A stretch of DNA of 53,615 nucleotides from Muribaculaceae bacterium (GTDB taxonomy: Bacteria > Bacteroidota > Bacteroidia > Bacteroidales > Muribaculaceae): NCBI GenBank assembly GCA_017964485.1, contig JAGCRW010000061.1, positions 1 through 53,615 of the forward strand, given 5' to 3'. The position numbers and the translations under genes are program-made. Shown in pieces: positions 46,264 to 53,615 of this stretch (positions within the stretch are counted from its first letter, which is position 1; each line of letters begins with the position of its first letter). The notes beneath the pieces were generated by a model. The model searched no databases. It was not told where the DNA came from and saw only the letters and a program-made list of their open reading frames with translations.

Positions 46264-47280
46264 ATGACCAAACTTGATGACAACCGGCTTTATTGGATTG
46301 ACGCCATCCGCTCTTTTGCATGCCTGTGTGTGCTTCTCACCCACTCAGTTATTCCAGGCGGCTCTCGTGGTGGCAACATTGTTGCGCCCATTCAATACTT
46401 ATCTGTTGCCGGTGCGTCGGTATTGTTCTTCATGATATCGGGTGCTTTGGTGTTTTACAAACCAAAGCCTTTTGTTCCATTCATAAAGAGGCGACTGACA
46501 AAGATTTTCTTGCCGATGGTCATTTGGACCATAATCACCCTGATTATTTGCTGCCTAACTCATGGCATAGAGTGGTCACAACTGCCCAATGCTATTATGC
46601 TCATCCCGTTCACTCCGCAGTTTGGAACCTACTGGTTTATCTATTGTATATTTGGAATTTACCTACTTACCCCCATGGTTGCCACCTGGCTTGAAAAATG
46701 CAGCCAGACCGATGTGCTCATACTGATATCAATAGGCCTTGTGGCAATGACAATTCCATATTTTAAAATTATCGACCCCGACTTTATTAGGGCCTTTGAC
46801 ACAACTGGTTCACTATATTACTTCATAGGTTATTTATGGATTTGTTTAATCGGTTATTACATTCGTCGCTATATCAACATCCCTAAGTTTAAGTGGTGGC
46901 ATATTCTGATTTTTTTGTTAGTAATTGCTTTGCCATTCTTTCTTGTCTTGATAGGTGAGCCTTATGCGCTGATACAAAAACGCACTTCGATCAACGTGGT
47001 GTTGCTTTGCTCGTGCTATTTCATAATTCTCAAGCACATCAAATACAGCAACTTCATGAAAAAAGTCGTTTACAACTTTGCGCAACATAGTTTTGGCATT
47101 TACTTGGTACACAAGCAGATTGACAATTTCATTCTAGCTCCCATTGTCAACAGTCTTGATCTAAGCTATACGATATCTATTCCATTTGTCTTTATTTCAA
47201 GCCTAATCATCAGCTACGCCATTGTGCATCTTATCTCTAAACTCCCACACAGCGAATATCTCATCGCTTATAATTCTTAA
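46264..47280 (+). CDS. acyltransferase-3 family membrane protein
   Basis: A 338-residue polytopic membrane enzyme of the acyltransferase_3 (OafA/YrhL/WecH) family, which acylates sugars of envelope glycans. About ten helices can be counted. The N-terminal signature RLYWIDAIRSFACLCVLLTHS contains the conserved Arg and catalytic His. The start at 46264 is preferred because the promoter lies between it and the upstream in-frame ATG. No glycan-synthesis genes are next to it, so the acceptor is open. Confidence 0.88.
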   Translation: MTKLDDNRLYWIDAIRSFACLCVLLTHSVIPGGSRGGNIVAPIQYLSVAGASVLFFMISGALVFYKPKPFVPFIKRRLTKIFLPMVIWTIITLIICCLTHGIEWSQLPNAIMLIPFTPQFGTYWFIYCIFGIYLLTPMVATWLEKCSQTDVLILISIGLVAMTIPYFKIIDPDFIRAFDTTGSLYYFIGYLWICLIGYYIRRYINIPKFKWWHILIFLLVIALPFFLVLIGEPYALIQKRTSINVVLLCSCYFIILKHIKYSNFMKKVVYNFAQHSFGIYLVHKQIDNFILAPIVNSLDLSYTISIPFVFISSLIISYAIVHLISKLPHSEYLIAYNS

Positions 47281-47372
47281 AGGAGAGTTATTTTAATTCC
47301 TAAGATTCGAGTTTTTTCTCCAATTTAACTTTGTTTTATTTTATTGGGCAGTATTTTGGCATACTTGCGCTA

Positions 47373-47380
47373 TAATTTTG
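47373..47380 (+). promoter_or_regulatory. -7 promoter box of the 97-residue protein gene
   Basis: TAATTTTG lies 45 bp before the ATG at 47426. No well-spaced TTTG box is found. Confidence 0.55.
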
Positions 47381-47425
47381 CAGTGTAAAAAATAAAACAT
47401 CTAACAAAAATTGGAGGACAAAACT

Positions 47426-47719
47426 ATGAACGACAACACAACATCATTATCACAAAACGACCAGATTTTCGCCACTCTCATTGTGAGAGGCAAAGTCTTG
47501 GCAAGCGTATGCCGCAACAATTTTGCCAACATTAACGACGTAGTTCGTTTCATCTGCGCCAGTGCAGGACGCTTCATGGGGCTGGGCCAACTCAACATCC
47601 GCAACAAGACTCAAGGTTGGAGCATGAACCTCGCCCTTGCCAGCAAACAGAGTGTCCCACAACCAGCACACCACACTACACTCCCCACCCAATACCGCCA
47701 AACTTCATTATTCGTTTAA
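47426..47719 (+). CDS. small protein of unknown function with a strong ribosome binding site
   Basis: A 97-residue basic, soluble protein. No signal peptide or membrane helix is visible. The core reads FATLIVRGKVLASVCRNNF, then D-V-V-R-F-I-C-A-S-A-G-R-F-M-G-L-G; the C-terminus is Gln/His/Thr-rich and probably disordered. I do not recognise it. GGAGG at 47413-47417 stands 8 bp before the ATG, which is unusual in this window where such sites are rare, and suggests strong translation. Own promoter box and terminator, so it is a stand-alone gene. Confidence 0.7.
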   Translation: MNDNTTSLSQNDQIFATLIVRGKVLASVCRNNFANINDVVRFICASAGRFMGLGQLNIRNKTQGWSMNLALASKQSVPQPAHHTTLPTQYRQTSLFV

Positions 47720-47794
47720 CAATTATAACCCCTTAAATCTAATCCTTGAAAACCTTTTACTCGTAAAAATTTGTTTGACTTCGTTTTAAACAAT

Positions 47795-47822
47795 AAAACC
47801 CTCCATGTGAATGGCGGGTTTT
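47795..47822. terminator. bidirectional terminator between the small gene and the AraC gene
   Basis: AAAACCCTCCAT (47795-47806) pairs with ATGGCGGGTTTT (47811-47822), one mismatch, with loop GTGA. A T-rich run follows on the plus strand and an A-run precedes it, so it can end both the 97-residue gene and the convergent AraC gene. Confidence 0.75.
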
Positions 47823-47850
47823 ATTTGTCTTTGTATATCAATAATTGTAA

Positions 47851-48735
47851 TTAGCAATTACGGTATTCCATGGGTGTCATTCCCAGGTGCTCTTTCACAT
47901 ATTTTCCGAAGAAAGACGTATTAGAGAATCCCACGCGGTTACACACTTGCTTGATGCTCAGGTCGGTTTTCTTTAGGTAGTAACGAATGTCTTCGAGAAC
48001 TAGTTCACGGATCCATTCACTGGCAGTTTTTCCTGATACACGTTTGCAAATCGAGGTCAAATGCTTTGGCGAGATACATAGTTCGCCAGCATAGTAGTCC
48101 ACTGGCCTATATTTCACCTCACTGTTGTGCAACAGCTCAAGAAATCGCTGGAAGTGAGAGTTTGATAATTTCACGTCCTCGTCGTTGTGGCCAGTGGGCA
48201 ACATCATCTTCATCTCGCCGCACAGAGTGAGAATTCCAGCGCTGAGAATAGACTGAATTATCTCTGTTCCGAAAGGATTCTCTTGGCTGCGCACAACAGC
48301 ATTGTTGAGCATATCATAGAACATCGGGAATATTTCAAGATAATCATTATCAAGCGTGATGACATGGTGATGGTGAATATACATCACATCGTTCCATATA
48401 GCCATCTTCTCACGCAACAGACTTTGCAGAATGCTGTTAGTTAGGAACAAAGCTTTCAGGTTGAAGTCGGGGCTAATCATGATATCGGTCACAAGAACGT
48501 TTTGCGGCACAATCGCCACCTGGTTCTTCGACAAGGTCAACTGCATATCGTTCAAGCGCGCTTGAATCCTGCCGTTGGTGCAAATCATAATAACATTCAT
48601 CGCTATGTGAGCGGCATTAATCTCGGCAAACTTCTGAATGCTGTCAACAATCACCATGTCCTTGTCGGAATAGCCTATCGTCACTTCCTCCTTCTCGGCC
48701 AATGATTGCAATGTTATTTCCTCGTTACGCTTCAT
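47851..48735 (-). CDS. AraC-family transcriptional regulator
   Basis: A 294-residue regulator. The N-terminal 190 residues form an effector or dimerisation part without an obvious named fold. The C-terminal pair of helix-turn-helix units reads ISPKHLTSICKRVSGKTASEWI and IKQVCNRVGFSNTSFFGKYVKEHLGMTPMEYRN, the standard AraC signature. It is divergent from the RND efflux operon across 257 bp and is its likely regulator (inference). Confidence 0.9.
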   Translation of the reverse strand: MKRNEEITLQSLAEKEEVTIGYSDKDMVIVDSIQKFAEINAAHIAMNVIMICTNGRIQARLNDMQLTLSKNQVAIVPQNVLVTDIMISPDFNLKALFLTNSILQSLLREKMAIWNDVMYIHHHHVITLDNDYLEIFPMFYDMLNNAVVRSQENPFGTEIIQSILSAGILTLCGEMKMMLPTGHNDEDVKLSNSHFQRFLELLHNSEVKYRPVDYYAGELCISPKHLTSICKRVSGKTASEWIRELVLEDIRYYLKKTDLSIKQVCNRVGFSNTSFFGKYVKEHLGMTPMEYRNC

Positions 48736-48755
48736 ATTTTTTTGATTTTAGATAA

Positions 48756-48833
48756 ATTAGGTGGCGCCTCGGCATAAAAAATAAAAAAACTTCGTTTATT
48801 ATTATATTCTGCTCTCGGCTTGCACTAATTTTG
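48756..48833 (+). repeat. promoter-bearing dispersed repeat, copy C
   Basis: Begins ATTAGGTGGCGCCTCGGCAT and ends GCTTGCACTAATTTTG. It aligns with copy A along its whole length. The -7 box TAATTTTG (48826-48833) is intact, but the TTTG box is changed to TATA. It lies just upstream of the efflux operon, pointing towards it. Confidence 0.75.
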
Positions 48834-48963
48834 TTTGCAAAAGTAATAAAAGAAGATGAATTTAAATGTTTTATTTGGCGATTATTTTGTTCTATTTGCT
48901 ACCTAAAGCAAAATTCAACACATTTTTGGACATATAGAACACCCCAAATGGGCATTATATTGT

Positions 48964-48971
48964 TACTTTTG
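48964..48971 (+). promoter_or_regulatory. -7 promoter box close to the efflux operon
   Basis: TACTTTTG lies 21 bp before the ATG at 48993. No well-spaced TTTG box is found. It may be the operon's own promoter, with the repeat copy C as an extra or remnant one. Confidence 0.5.
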
Positions 48972-48992
48972 CACATAAAACAAACACAAACA

Positions 48993-50117
48993 ATGAAGAA
49001 AAGTACATTTATTCTATCTATTCTAATAATTGCGGCACTTTTTACCGGCTGCCGCAAGAAAGAAGAACAAGCAACAAAACAGCCCATAAGAGTTGAGACC
49101 GAGGTCGCAATGGTTGGCGCTAACGGAAACGGCATCTCCTATGTGGGAGTAGTTGAGGAAAGCGAAGCAACCGCTGTGAGTTTCACAACAATGGGCGTCA
49201 TAAAAAGGATGCTGGTCGATGAGGGCCAGATGGTGAGCCGCGGACAGCTCCTTGCCGAGATCGACGCCTCAACATCCAATAATGGTGTTGAGATTGCCCG
49301 AGCAACGACGAGCCAAGCCAAAGATATGGTTAAACAGGCCGAGGACACCTATGCCCAAGCCAAAGACGCCTACGACCGCATGAAGGTTCTCCACGATAAC
49401 GGCTCACTGCCCGAGATAAAATGGGTTGAGATTGAAACACGCCTCAAGCAAGCCGAGAACGCAGTAAACACTGCACGCATGGGAGTGGTTTCGGCGCAAG
49501 CAACCGAGAAGATTGCCCACAAAGGAGTTGCCGACACGCGACTTATAGCGCCCGTGAGCGGTGTGATTGGAAGGAAACAGCTCGACGTGGGCGAGACAGC
49601 GCTGCCCTCGCAATCGGTGGTAAGCATTCTCAACATCAACACTGTGAAGATTAAGGTTTCAATACCCGAGAACGAACTCAAGAACATTGGCGCCAACACA
49701 CGATCTACGATTTTTGTTGAGGCCATCAACAAGATATTCAATGGTGGCCGCATCGAGAAAGGCATTCAAGCCGATGTCGCCACTCACACCTACGATATAC
49801 GCATCATTGTAGCCAATCCTGGCAACAAGCTGCTGCCCGGCATGGTGGCTTCGGTAGTGTTCCCTACCCTACAAGCCGATGCTGCAGCAAATGTGTATGT
49901 ACCTATCACTGCCGTGCAACGCCAACCTGACGGAGGCAATTTCGTGTGGGTTGCTGATGCCCAGAAAAAGGCGCATAGAAAAGTGGTGAAGGTGGGACCG
50001 ACCTCAGGAAACCGCATCGCAATCCTTGAAGGGTTAAATTCTGGAGACCGCATCATCACCAGTGGCAACCAAAAATTAAGTGAAGGTTCTGAAGTGGTGT
50101 TTTTAAGCTATGAATAA
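48993..50117 (+). CDS. RND efflux periplasmic adaptor (membrane fusion protein)
   Basis: From ATG 48993 the protein has 374 residues; the longer frame at 48831 would start inside repeat copy C and lacks a signal. A lipoprotein signal ends F-T-G-C with Cys20, so it is anchored in the inner membrane. The lipoyl/barrel-sandwich region has VDEGQMVSRGQLLAEID, then a coiled-coil hairpin (TSQAKDMVKQAEDTYAQAKD), then the second lipoyl half (LIAPVSGVIG) and a beta barrel. It links pump and outer-membrane channel. It overlaps the pump gene by 8 bp. Confidence 0.93.
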   Translation: MKKSTFILSILIIAALFTGCRKKEEQATKQPIRVETEVAMVGANGNGISYVGVVEESEATAVSFTTMGVIKRMLVDEGQMVSRGQLLAEIDASTSNNGVEIARATTSQAKDMVKQAEDTYAQAKDAYDRMKVLHDNGSLPEIKWVEIETRLKQAENAVNTARMGVVSAQATEKIAHKGVADTRLIAPVSGVIGRKQLDVGETALPSQSVVSILNINTVKIKVSIPENELKNIGANTRSTIFVEAINKIFNGGRIEKGIQADVATHTYDIRIIVANPGNKLLPGMVASVVFPTLQADAAANVYVPITAVQRQPDGGNFVWVADAQKKAHRKVVKVGPTSGNRIAILEGLNSGDRIITSGNQKLSEGSEVVFLSYE

Positions 50118-53100
50118 AAAGATGAACTGGCTCAAGTGGCCACTGGAGCACTACCCTATTTCGCTGCTCATCATAGGCATTTTGTTTGTGATGGGAATCT
50201 ATGGCATGTATGTGATGCCCAAGGACGAGTTCCCTCATGTAACAGTGCGACAGGGTGTTGTGGCTGCCATATACCCGGGAGCCACTACCGAAGAGGTAGA
50301 GCAGCAAGTAACACGCCCCCTAGAGCGTTATCTGTTTACCTATGGTGAGGTAAACCGCGCCAAGACCACCACAACTTCACAAAACGGAATGTGCTTCGCG
50401 ATAGTGCGGCTCAACGACAACGTGAACAACAAAGACGAGGTGTGGAGCAAAATAAAGCATGGCCTCAACGCTTTCAAGACACAATTGCCATCAGGGGTGC
50501 TGGGAGTAGTGGTCAATGATGACTTTGGCAACACATCGGCGCTACTCATCGCTATCGAGAGCAACCAACGCACATACCGCGAGCTGAAACAATACAGCGA
50601 CGAGATAAGCGACCGCCTGCGGCGCATTCCGTCGGTCGCCAACGTGAACGTTTATGGCGAGAAAAAGGAACAAATAAGCCTCTACATCGACCGCCAGCGA
50701 CTTCAGGCTTACGGCGTTGACGAGAAGACAGTCTTCTCGCATCTCCAGTCCGAAGGACTCACCACCTTAAGTGGTAGCATCAGCAATGCCAATCAGGTAA
50801 TACCCATACATGTAGAGTCCACCGACAATAGCGAGGAAGAAATCGCCAACCAAATCATCTACTCTGACCCTTTAACAGGCAAAGTGGTGCGTGTGAGAGA
50901 CATCGCTCGCGTGACAAGGGAATATGACTCCGACGCAAGCCGCATTGAGCAAGACGGGCACCCATGTATATTGCTGTCGATGGAGATGACTCCAGGCAAC
51001 GATGTGCTGCAATATGGCAGAGATGTGGAGAAAGTGCTTGACGAATACCGCGCCAACGACCTGCCTGAGGACGTGACAGTAACTCGCATCGCCGACAAGC
51101 CCAAAGTGGTGCGCATCAGCGTCACCGACTTCCTACGCGACCTGCTTATAGCTATGGTGATCATTATTCTCGTGATGATGATACTATTCCCCATTCGCTC
51201 GGCGATTGTCGCCGCAATCACCATACCATTGAGCACTTTTGTCTCGGTTGCCATCATGTATCTGATGGGCATTGAACTTAACATCGTTACACTGGCAGCG
51301 CTTATTGTCGTGCTGGGAATGATTGTGGACAATAGCATCGTGGTGATTGATGGATATCTTGAATATTTAGGAAAGGGCTACGAGCCCAAGCGCGCTGCCA
51401 TCGACTCGGCAAAGCAGTACTTCCTGCCCATGTTGCTTGCCACCCTGTGCATCAGTATCATTTTCTATCCATTCTTGTTTACGATGAAGGGAACGTTCTA
51501 TGACGCACTCAAAGACTTCCCCATCACAATAACCATCAACTTGATGGTCTCACTGCTCATAGCGGTGACAATCATTCCATTGCTTGAGGTGCGCATAATC
51601 AGGCCCGACAAAGTAAAGACTGGCGGAAATGCTATCACCAACGGTGTGCAGCGGCTCTACAACCGTGTTCTGAATTTCACTTTCCGTCATCCGTGGATTA
51701 CGATTTTGGGAGGTATCGGCCTCATTCTGTTGTCTACAATCATTATCCCTACACTGAGAATACGCCTGTTCCCCTACGCCGACCGCGACCAGTTTGCCGT
51801 GGAGATTTTCCTCCCCGATGGCAAGGGAATCGCAGAGACCAACAAAATTACCGACTCGGTTTACAATGCTCTTAAGAGCGATGCCAAAGTGGTGGGCATT
51901 ACCAGCTTCATAGGCTGCTCATCTCCACGCTTCATGGACGCCTATGCCCCGCAGATTGCAGGACAGAACTATGCGCAGTTTATTGTTAACACCAAGTCAA
52001 ACAAAGCGACAATCGACCTGCTGGCGAAATATCAGCCCATGCTGAGCGACGCCTTCCCAGGCGCCTACGTTAAGTTCAAGAGACTCGACTACCTCGAGGT
52101 CAACGAATTGGAATATCGCTTCTATGGCGACAATATCGACTCATTGCACGTCGTCTCTGAGAGACTGATGGAGCAAATGCGTGAGATGCCCGAGATAGAA
52201 TGGGTACACACCGACTATTTCCAGCCCACACCCATAATCAACGTGCAGCTCGACCCAACAACCTCGGCGCAGCTGGGCATCACACGAAGCACAGCGCAAT
52301 TAACCCTAGGGGCCATGACAAGCGACCTCAAGGTGGGGCAAGTGTGGGAAGGCAATTACGATGTGCCCATCATCGTCAAGGACGATGCCATTCTCTCCTT
52401 CTCCAGCATTAAGGATATAGGATTGGCTACACCCACCTCAATACTTGCCGGAACCGTTGAGGGCAAGAACACTACCATCCCCTTGCGACAAATTGCCACT
52501 GTGGAGCCACTATGGAGCGAGAGCCGCATCATGCACCGTGGCGGAGAGCGATGCATCACTGTTGCGGCACAATTCAAGCAAGGCATTTACACGGGACCTG
52601 TGGAGAAAAGAATCGCAAAAATAATGCAGAATGAGATTGAGTTGCCTCAAGGCGTGAGATGCGAGGTGGGCGGTGAGATAGAATATGGCAACGAGGCACT
52701 GCCACAGATTTTCTGGGGAATTGCCATCGCCATTGTCATCGTCTTTTTCTTTTTGCTATTCAACTTCAAGAAGTTTGGCATCACTCTGGTTTGCATCACG
52801 GCACTCGCTTTGATGGTTCCTGGCACCTTGGTAGGCCTAGGATTTATGGACCGTGACTTGGGATTGACGTCAATCTTTGGACTCATCACCCTCATGGGAA
52901 TGATTATGCGCAACGAAATCCTTATCTTTGAGCATGCCAACGACCTTATAAAGAAATACATCGAGGAGCATGGCGATTGGAAAGTTGACAAGAAGGCTTA
53001 CAACAAAGCGGTGAAGCAAGCCGCCTATGATGCCGGCAAGCGCCGCATGGTGCCAATCTTCCTTACCACAGCCACAACAGCGGTGGGCGTGGTGCCCATG

Positions 53101-53223
53101 ATTATCGCGCAGTCCTCATTCTGGATGCCAGTGGGAGTAACCATCTTCGCAGGAGGCATAGGCGCACTTATTCTAGTGGTAACAATGCTGCCTGTAATAT
53201 ATTGGAAAACAAATTTAAAATAA
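50110..53223 (+). CDS. RND efflux pump, inner-membrane permease
   Basis: A 1,037-residue AcrB-family proton-driven pump with 12 helices and two large periplasmic loops. The N-terminus (LKWPLEHYPISLLIIGILFV) and the TM2-TM4 block with a GMIVDNSIVVIDGYLE signature fix the family. AcrB has Asp-Asp here for proton relay; this protein has Asp-Asn, which is common in non-classical Bacteroidetes RND pumps but will alter the relay. TM11 region has FGLITLMGMIMRNEILI. It works with the adaptor before it and the outer-membrane channel after it. Substrate unknown. Confidence 0.94.
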   Translation: MNKKMNWLKWPLEHYPISLLIIGILFVMGIYGMYVMPKDEFPHVTVRQGVVAAIYPGATTEEVEQQVTRPLERYLFTYGEVNRAKTTTTSQNGMCFAIVRLNDNVNNKDEVWSKIKHGLNAFKTQLPSGVLGVVVNDDFGNTSALLIAIESNQRTYRELKQYSDEISDRLRRIPSVANVNVYGEKKEQISLYIDRQRLQAYGVDEKTVFSHLQSEGLTTLSGSISNANQVIPIHVESTDNSEEEIANQIIYSDPLTGKVVRVRDIARVTREYDSDASRIEQDGHPCILLSMEMTPGNDVLQYGRDVEKVLDEYRANDLPEDVTVTRIADKPKVVRISVTDFLRDLLIAMVIIILVMMILFPIRSAIVAAITIPLSTFVSVAIMYLMGIELNIVTLAALIVVLGMIVDNSIVVIDGYLEYLGKGYEPKRAAIDSAKQYFLPMLLATLCISIIFYPFLFTMKGTFYDALKDFPITITINLMVSLLIAVTIIPLLEVRIIRPDKVKTGGNAITNGVQRLYNRVLNFTFRHPWITILGGIGLILLSTIIIPTLRIRLFPYADRDQFAVEIFLPDGKGIAETNKITDSVYNALKSDAKVVGITSFIGCSSPRFMDAYAPQIAGQNYAQFIVNTKSNKATIDLLAKYQPMLSDAFPGAYVKFKRLDYLEVNELEYRFYGDNIDSLHVVSERLMEQMREMPEIEWVHTDYFQPTPIINVQLDPTTSAQLGITRSTAQLTLGAMTSDLKVGQVWEGNYDVPIIVKDDAILSFSSIKDIGLATPTSILAGTVEGKNTTIPLRQIATVEPLWSESRIMHRGGERCITVAAQFKQGIYTGPVEKRIAKIMQNEIELPQGVRCEVGGEIEYGNEALPQIFWGIAIAIVIVFFFLLFNFKKFGITLVCITALALMVPGTLVGLGFMDRDLGLTSIFGLITLMGMIMRNEILIFEHANDLIKKYIEEHGDWKVDKKAYNKAVKQAAYDAGKRRMVPIFLTTATTAVGVVPMIIAQSSFWMPVGVTIFAGGIGALILVVTMLPVIYWKTNLK

Positions 53224-53229
53224 TAATCA

Positions 53230-53615
53230 ATGAAATATCTTTTCACATTAGTCATCACTGCGGTCAGCTTCGCGTTTTGCCAAGCACAACAGGTCTATAG
53301 TCTTGACCAAATCTGCGACTTGGCGCGTAATAACAATATTGCTATCAGAACCGCAAGGCACAACATCGAGGAAGCTCAGCTGCAACGCAAAGAGGCGTTT
53401 ACCAACTATTTCCCAAACGTGAGCGCCACAGGACTGTGGTTCAACGCCAACAAAGGCTTGATGGAAACAAGCATCAACCCACAGGATTTGCTTCCTCAAG
53501 AGTTGAGCATGATGTTAGCGCAGAGCTTACCTCCCGAAATGCTCGCCCCGCTCGCCAACCCCATCAACGTGTCGATGATGAAAAACGGCACCATCGCCTC
53601 CATCATGGCTGTGCA
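53230..53615 (+). CDS. TolC-type outer-membrane efflux protein, N-terminal part
   Basis: The first 128 residues of a gene cut by the right edge. A signal peptide ends F-C-Q-A-Q, then YSLDQICDLARNNNIAIRTA and a helix with N-I-E-E-A-Q-L-Q-R-K-E-A, the usual start of the OEP (outer-membrane efflux) fold. It starts 6 bp after the pump stop and completes the tripartite system. Confidence 0.9.
   Translation, partial: MKYLFTLVITAVSFAFCQAQQVYSLDQICDLARNNNIAIRTARHNIEEAQLQRKEAFTNYFPNVSATGLWFNANKGLMETSINPQDLLPQELSMMLAQSLPPEMLAPLANPINVSMMKNGTIASIMAV

Noticed and set aside
48831..48992. Longer N-terminus for the efflux adaptor
   Set aside because: It would start in the promoter-bearing repeat and would hide the lipoprotein signal that begins at 48993.

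Overview
The window looks like a stretch of Bacteroidales chromosome, most likely from a gut-type family such as Muribaculaceae or Prevotellaceae (inference). The evidence is the Bacteroidetes promoter pattern (a TTTG box, about 20 bp, then TAnnTTTG) before many genes, the dxs-trkA-trkH gene order, DUF6048/DUF6452/DUF4199 proteins, SusE/F-like and InlB-like secreted proteins, and almost no Shine-Dalgarno sequences. I see no rRNA, tRNA, insertion sequence, prophage or CRISPR array.

Layout. 1-9.5 kb (minus strand): end of a YqaA/DedA-type membrane protein, trxB, a LolA-like protein and ftsK, then a second unit running small membrane protein - dxs - trkA - trkH. 9.6-11.7 kb: a lipoprotein and a DUF362 protein. 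12.0-24.5 kb (minus): three very large secreted repeat proteins, one of them cut by an in-frame TAG inside an array of eight 222-bp repeats. 24.7-26.7 kb (plus): a repeat element carrying a promoter, then two paralogous exported DNA/RNA non-specific endonucleases. 26.7-30.4 kb (plus): mnmE, a short-chain dehydrogenase and an AMP-forming acyl ligase. 30.4-32.4 kb (minus): a compact five-gene unit with a small Cys protein, an exported thioredoxin, a GNAT, an unknown protein and a DUF1905 protein. 32.5-33.3 kb (plus): a SpoU-type RNA methyltransferase gene broken by an in-frame TAA. 33.4-39.9 kb (minus): sbcC, sbcD, a GH53 galactanase and a secreted FGE-sulfatase-fold protein. 40.1-45.1 kb (plus): ligA, then DUF4199 - glycosyltransferase 2 - DUF6452 - DUF6048. 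45.2-53.6 kb: a FabK/nitronate monooxygenase-like protein, a membrane acyltransferase, a 97-residue unknown protein, an AraC regulator, and a divergent RND efflux operon (membrane fusion protein, pump, start of the outer-membrane channel) that runs off the right edge.

How the parts fit. Most of the window is housekeeping: DNA translocation, ligation and repair, tRNA modification, isoprenoid synthesis, K+ uptake and thiol redox. The accessory part is the 12-26.7 kb secreted block, where adhesin-like repeat proteins sit next to, and diverge from, two exported nucleases. Intergenic DNA carries three kinds of dispersed repeat: a roughly 75-bp element ending in a promoter (three copies), degenerate arrays with a strict 7-bp period, and GC-rich palindromes. 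I consider the promoter-bearing element, the 7-bp arrays and the repeat-embedded stop codon the most unusual features. I found no convincing new defence or mobile system.
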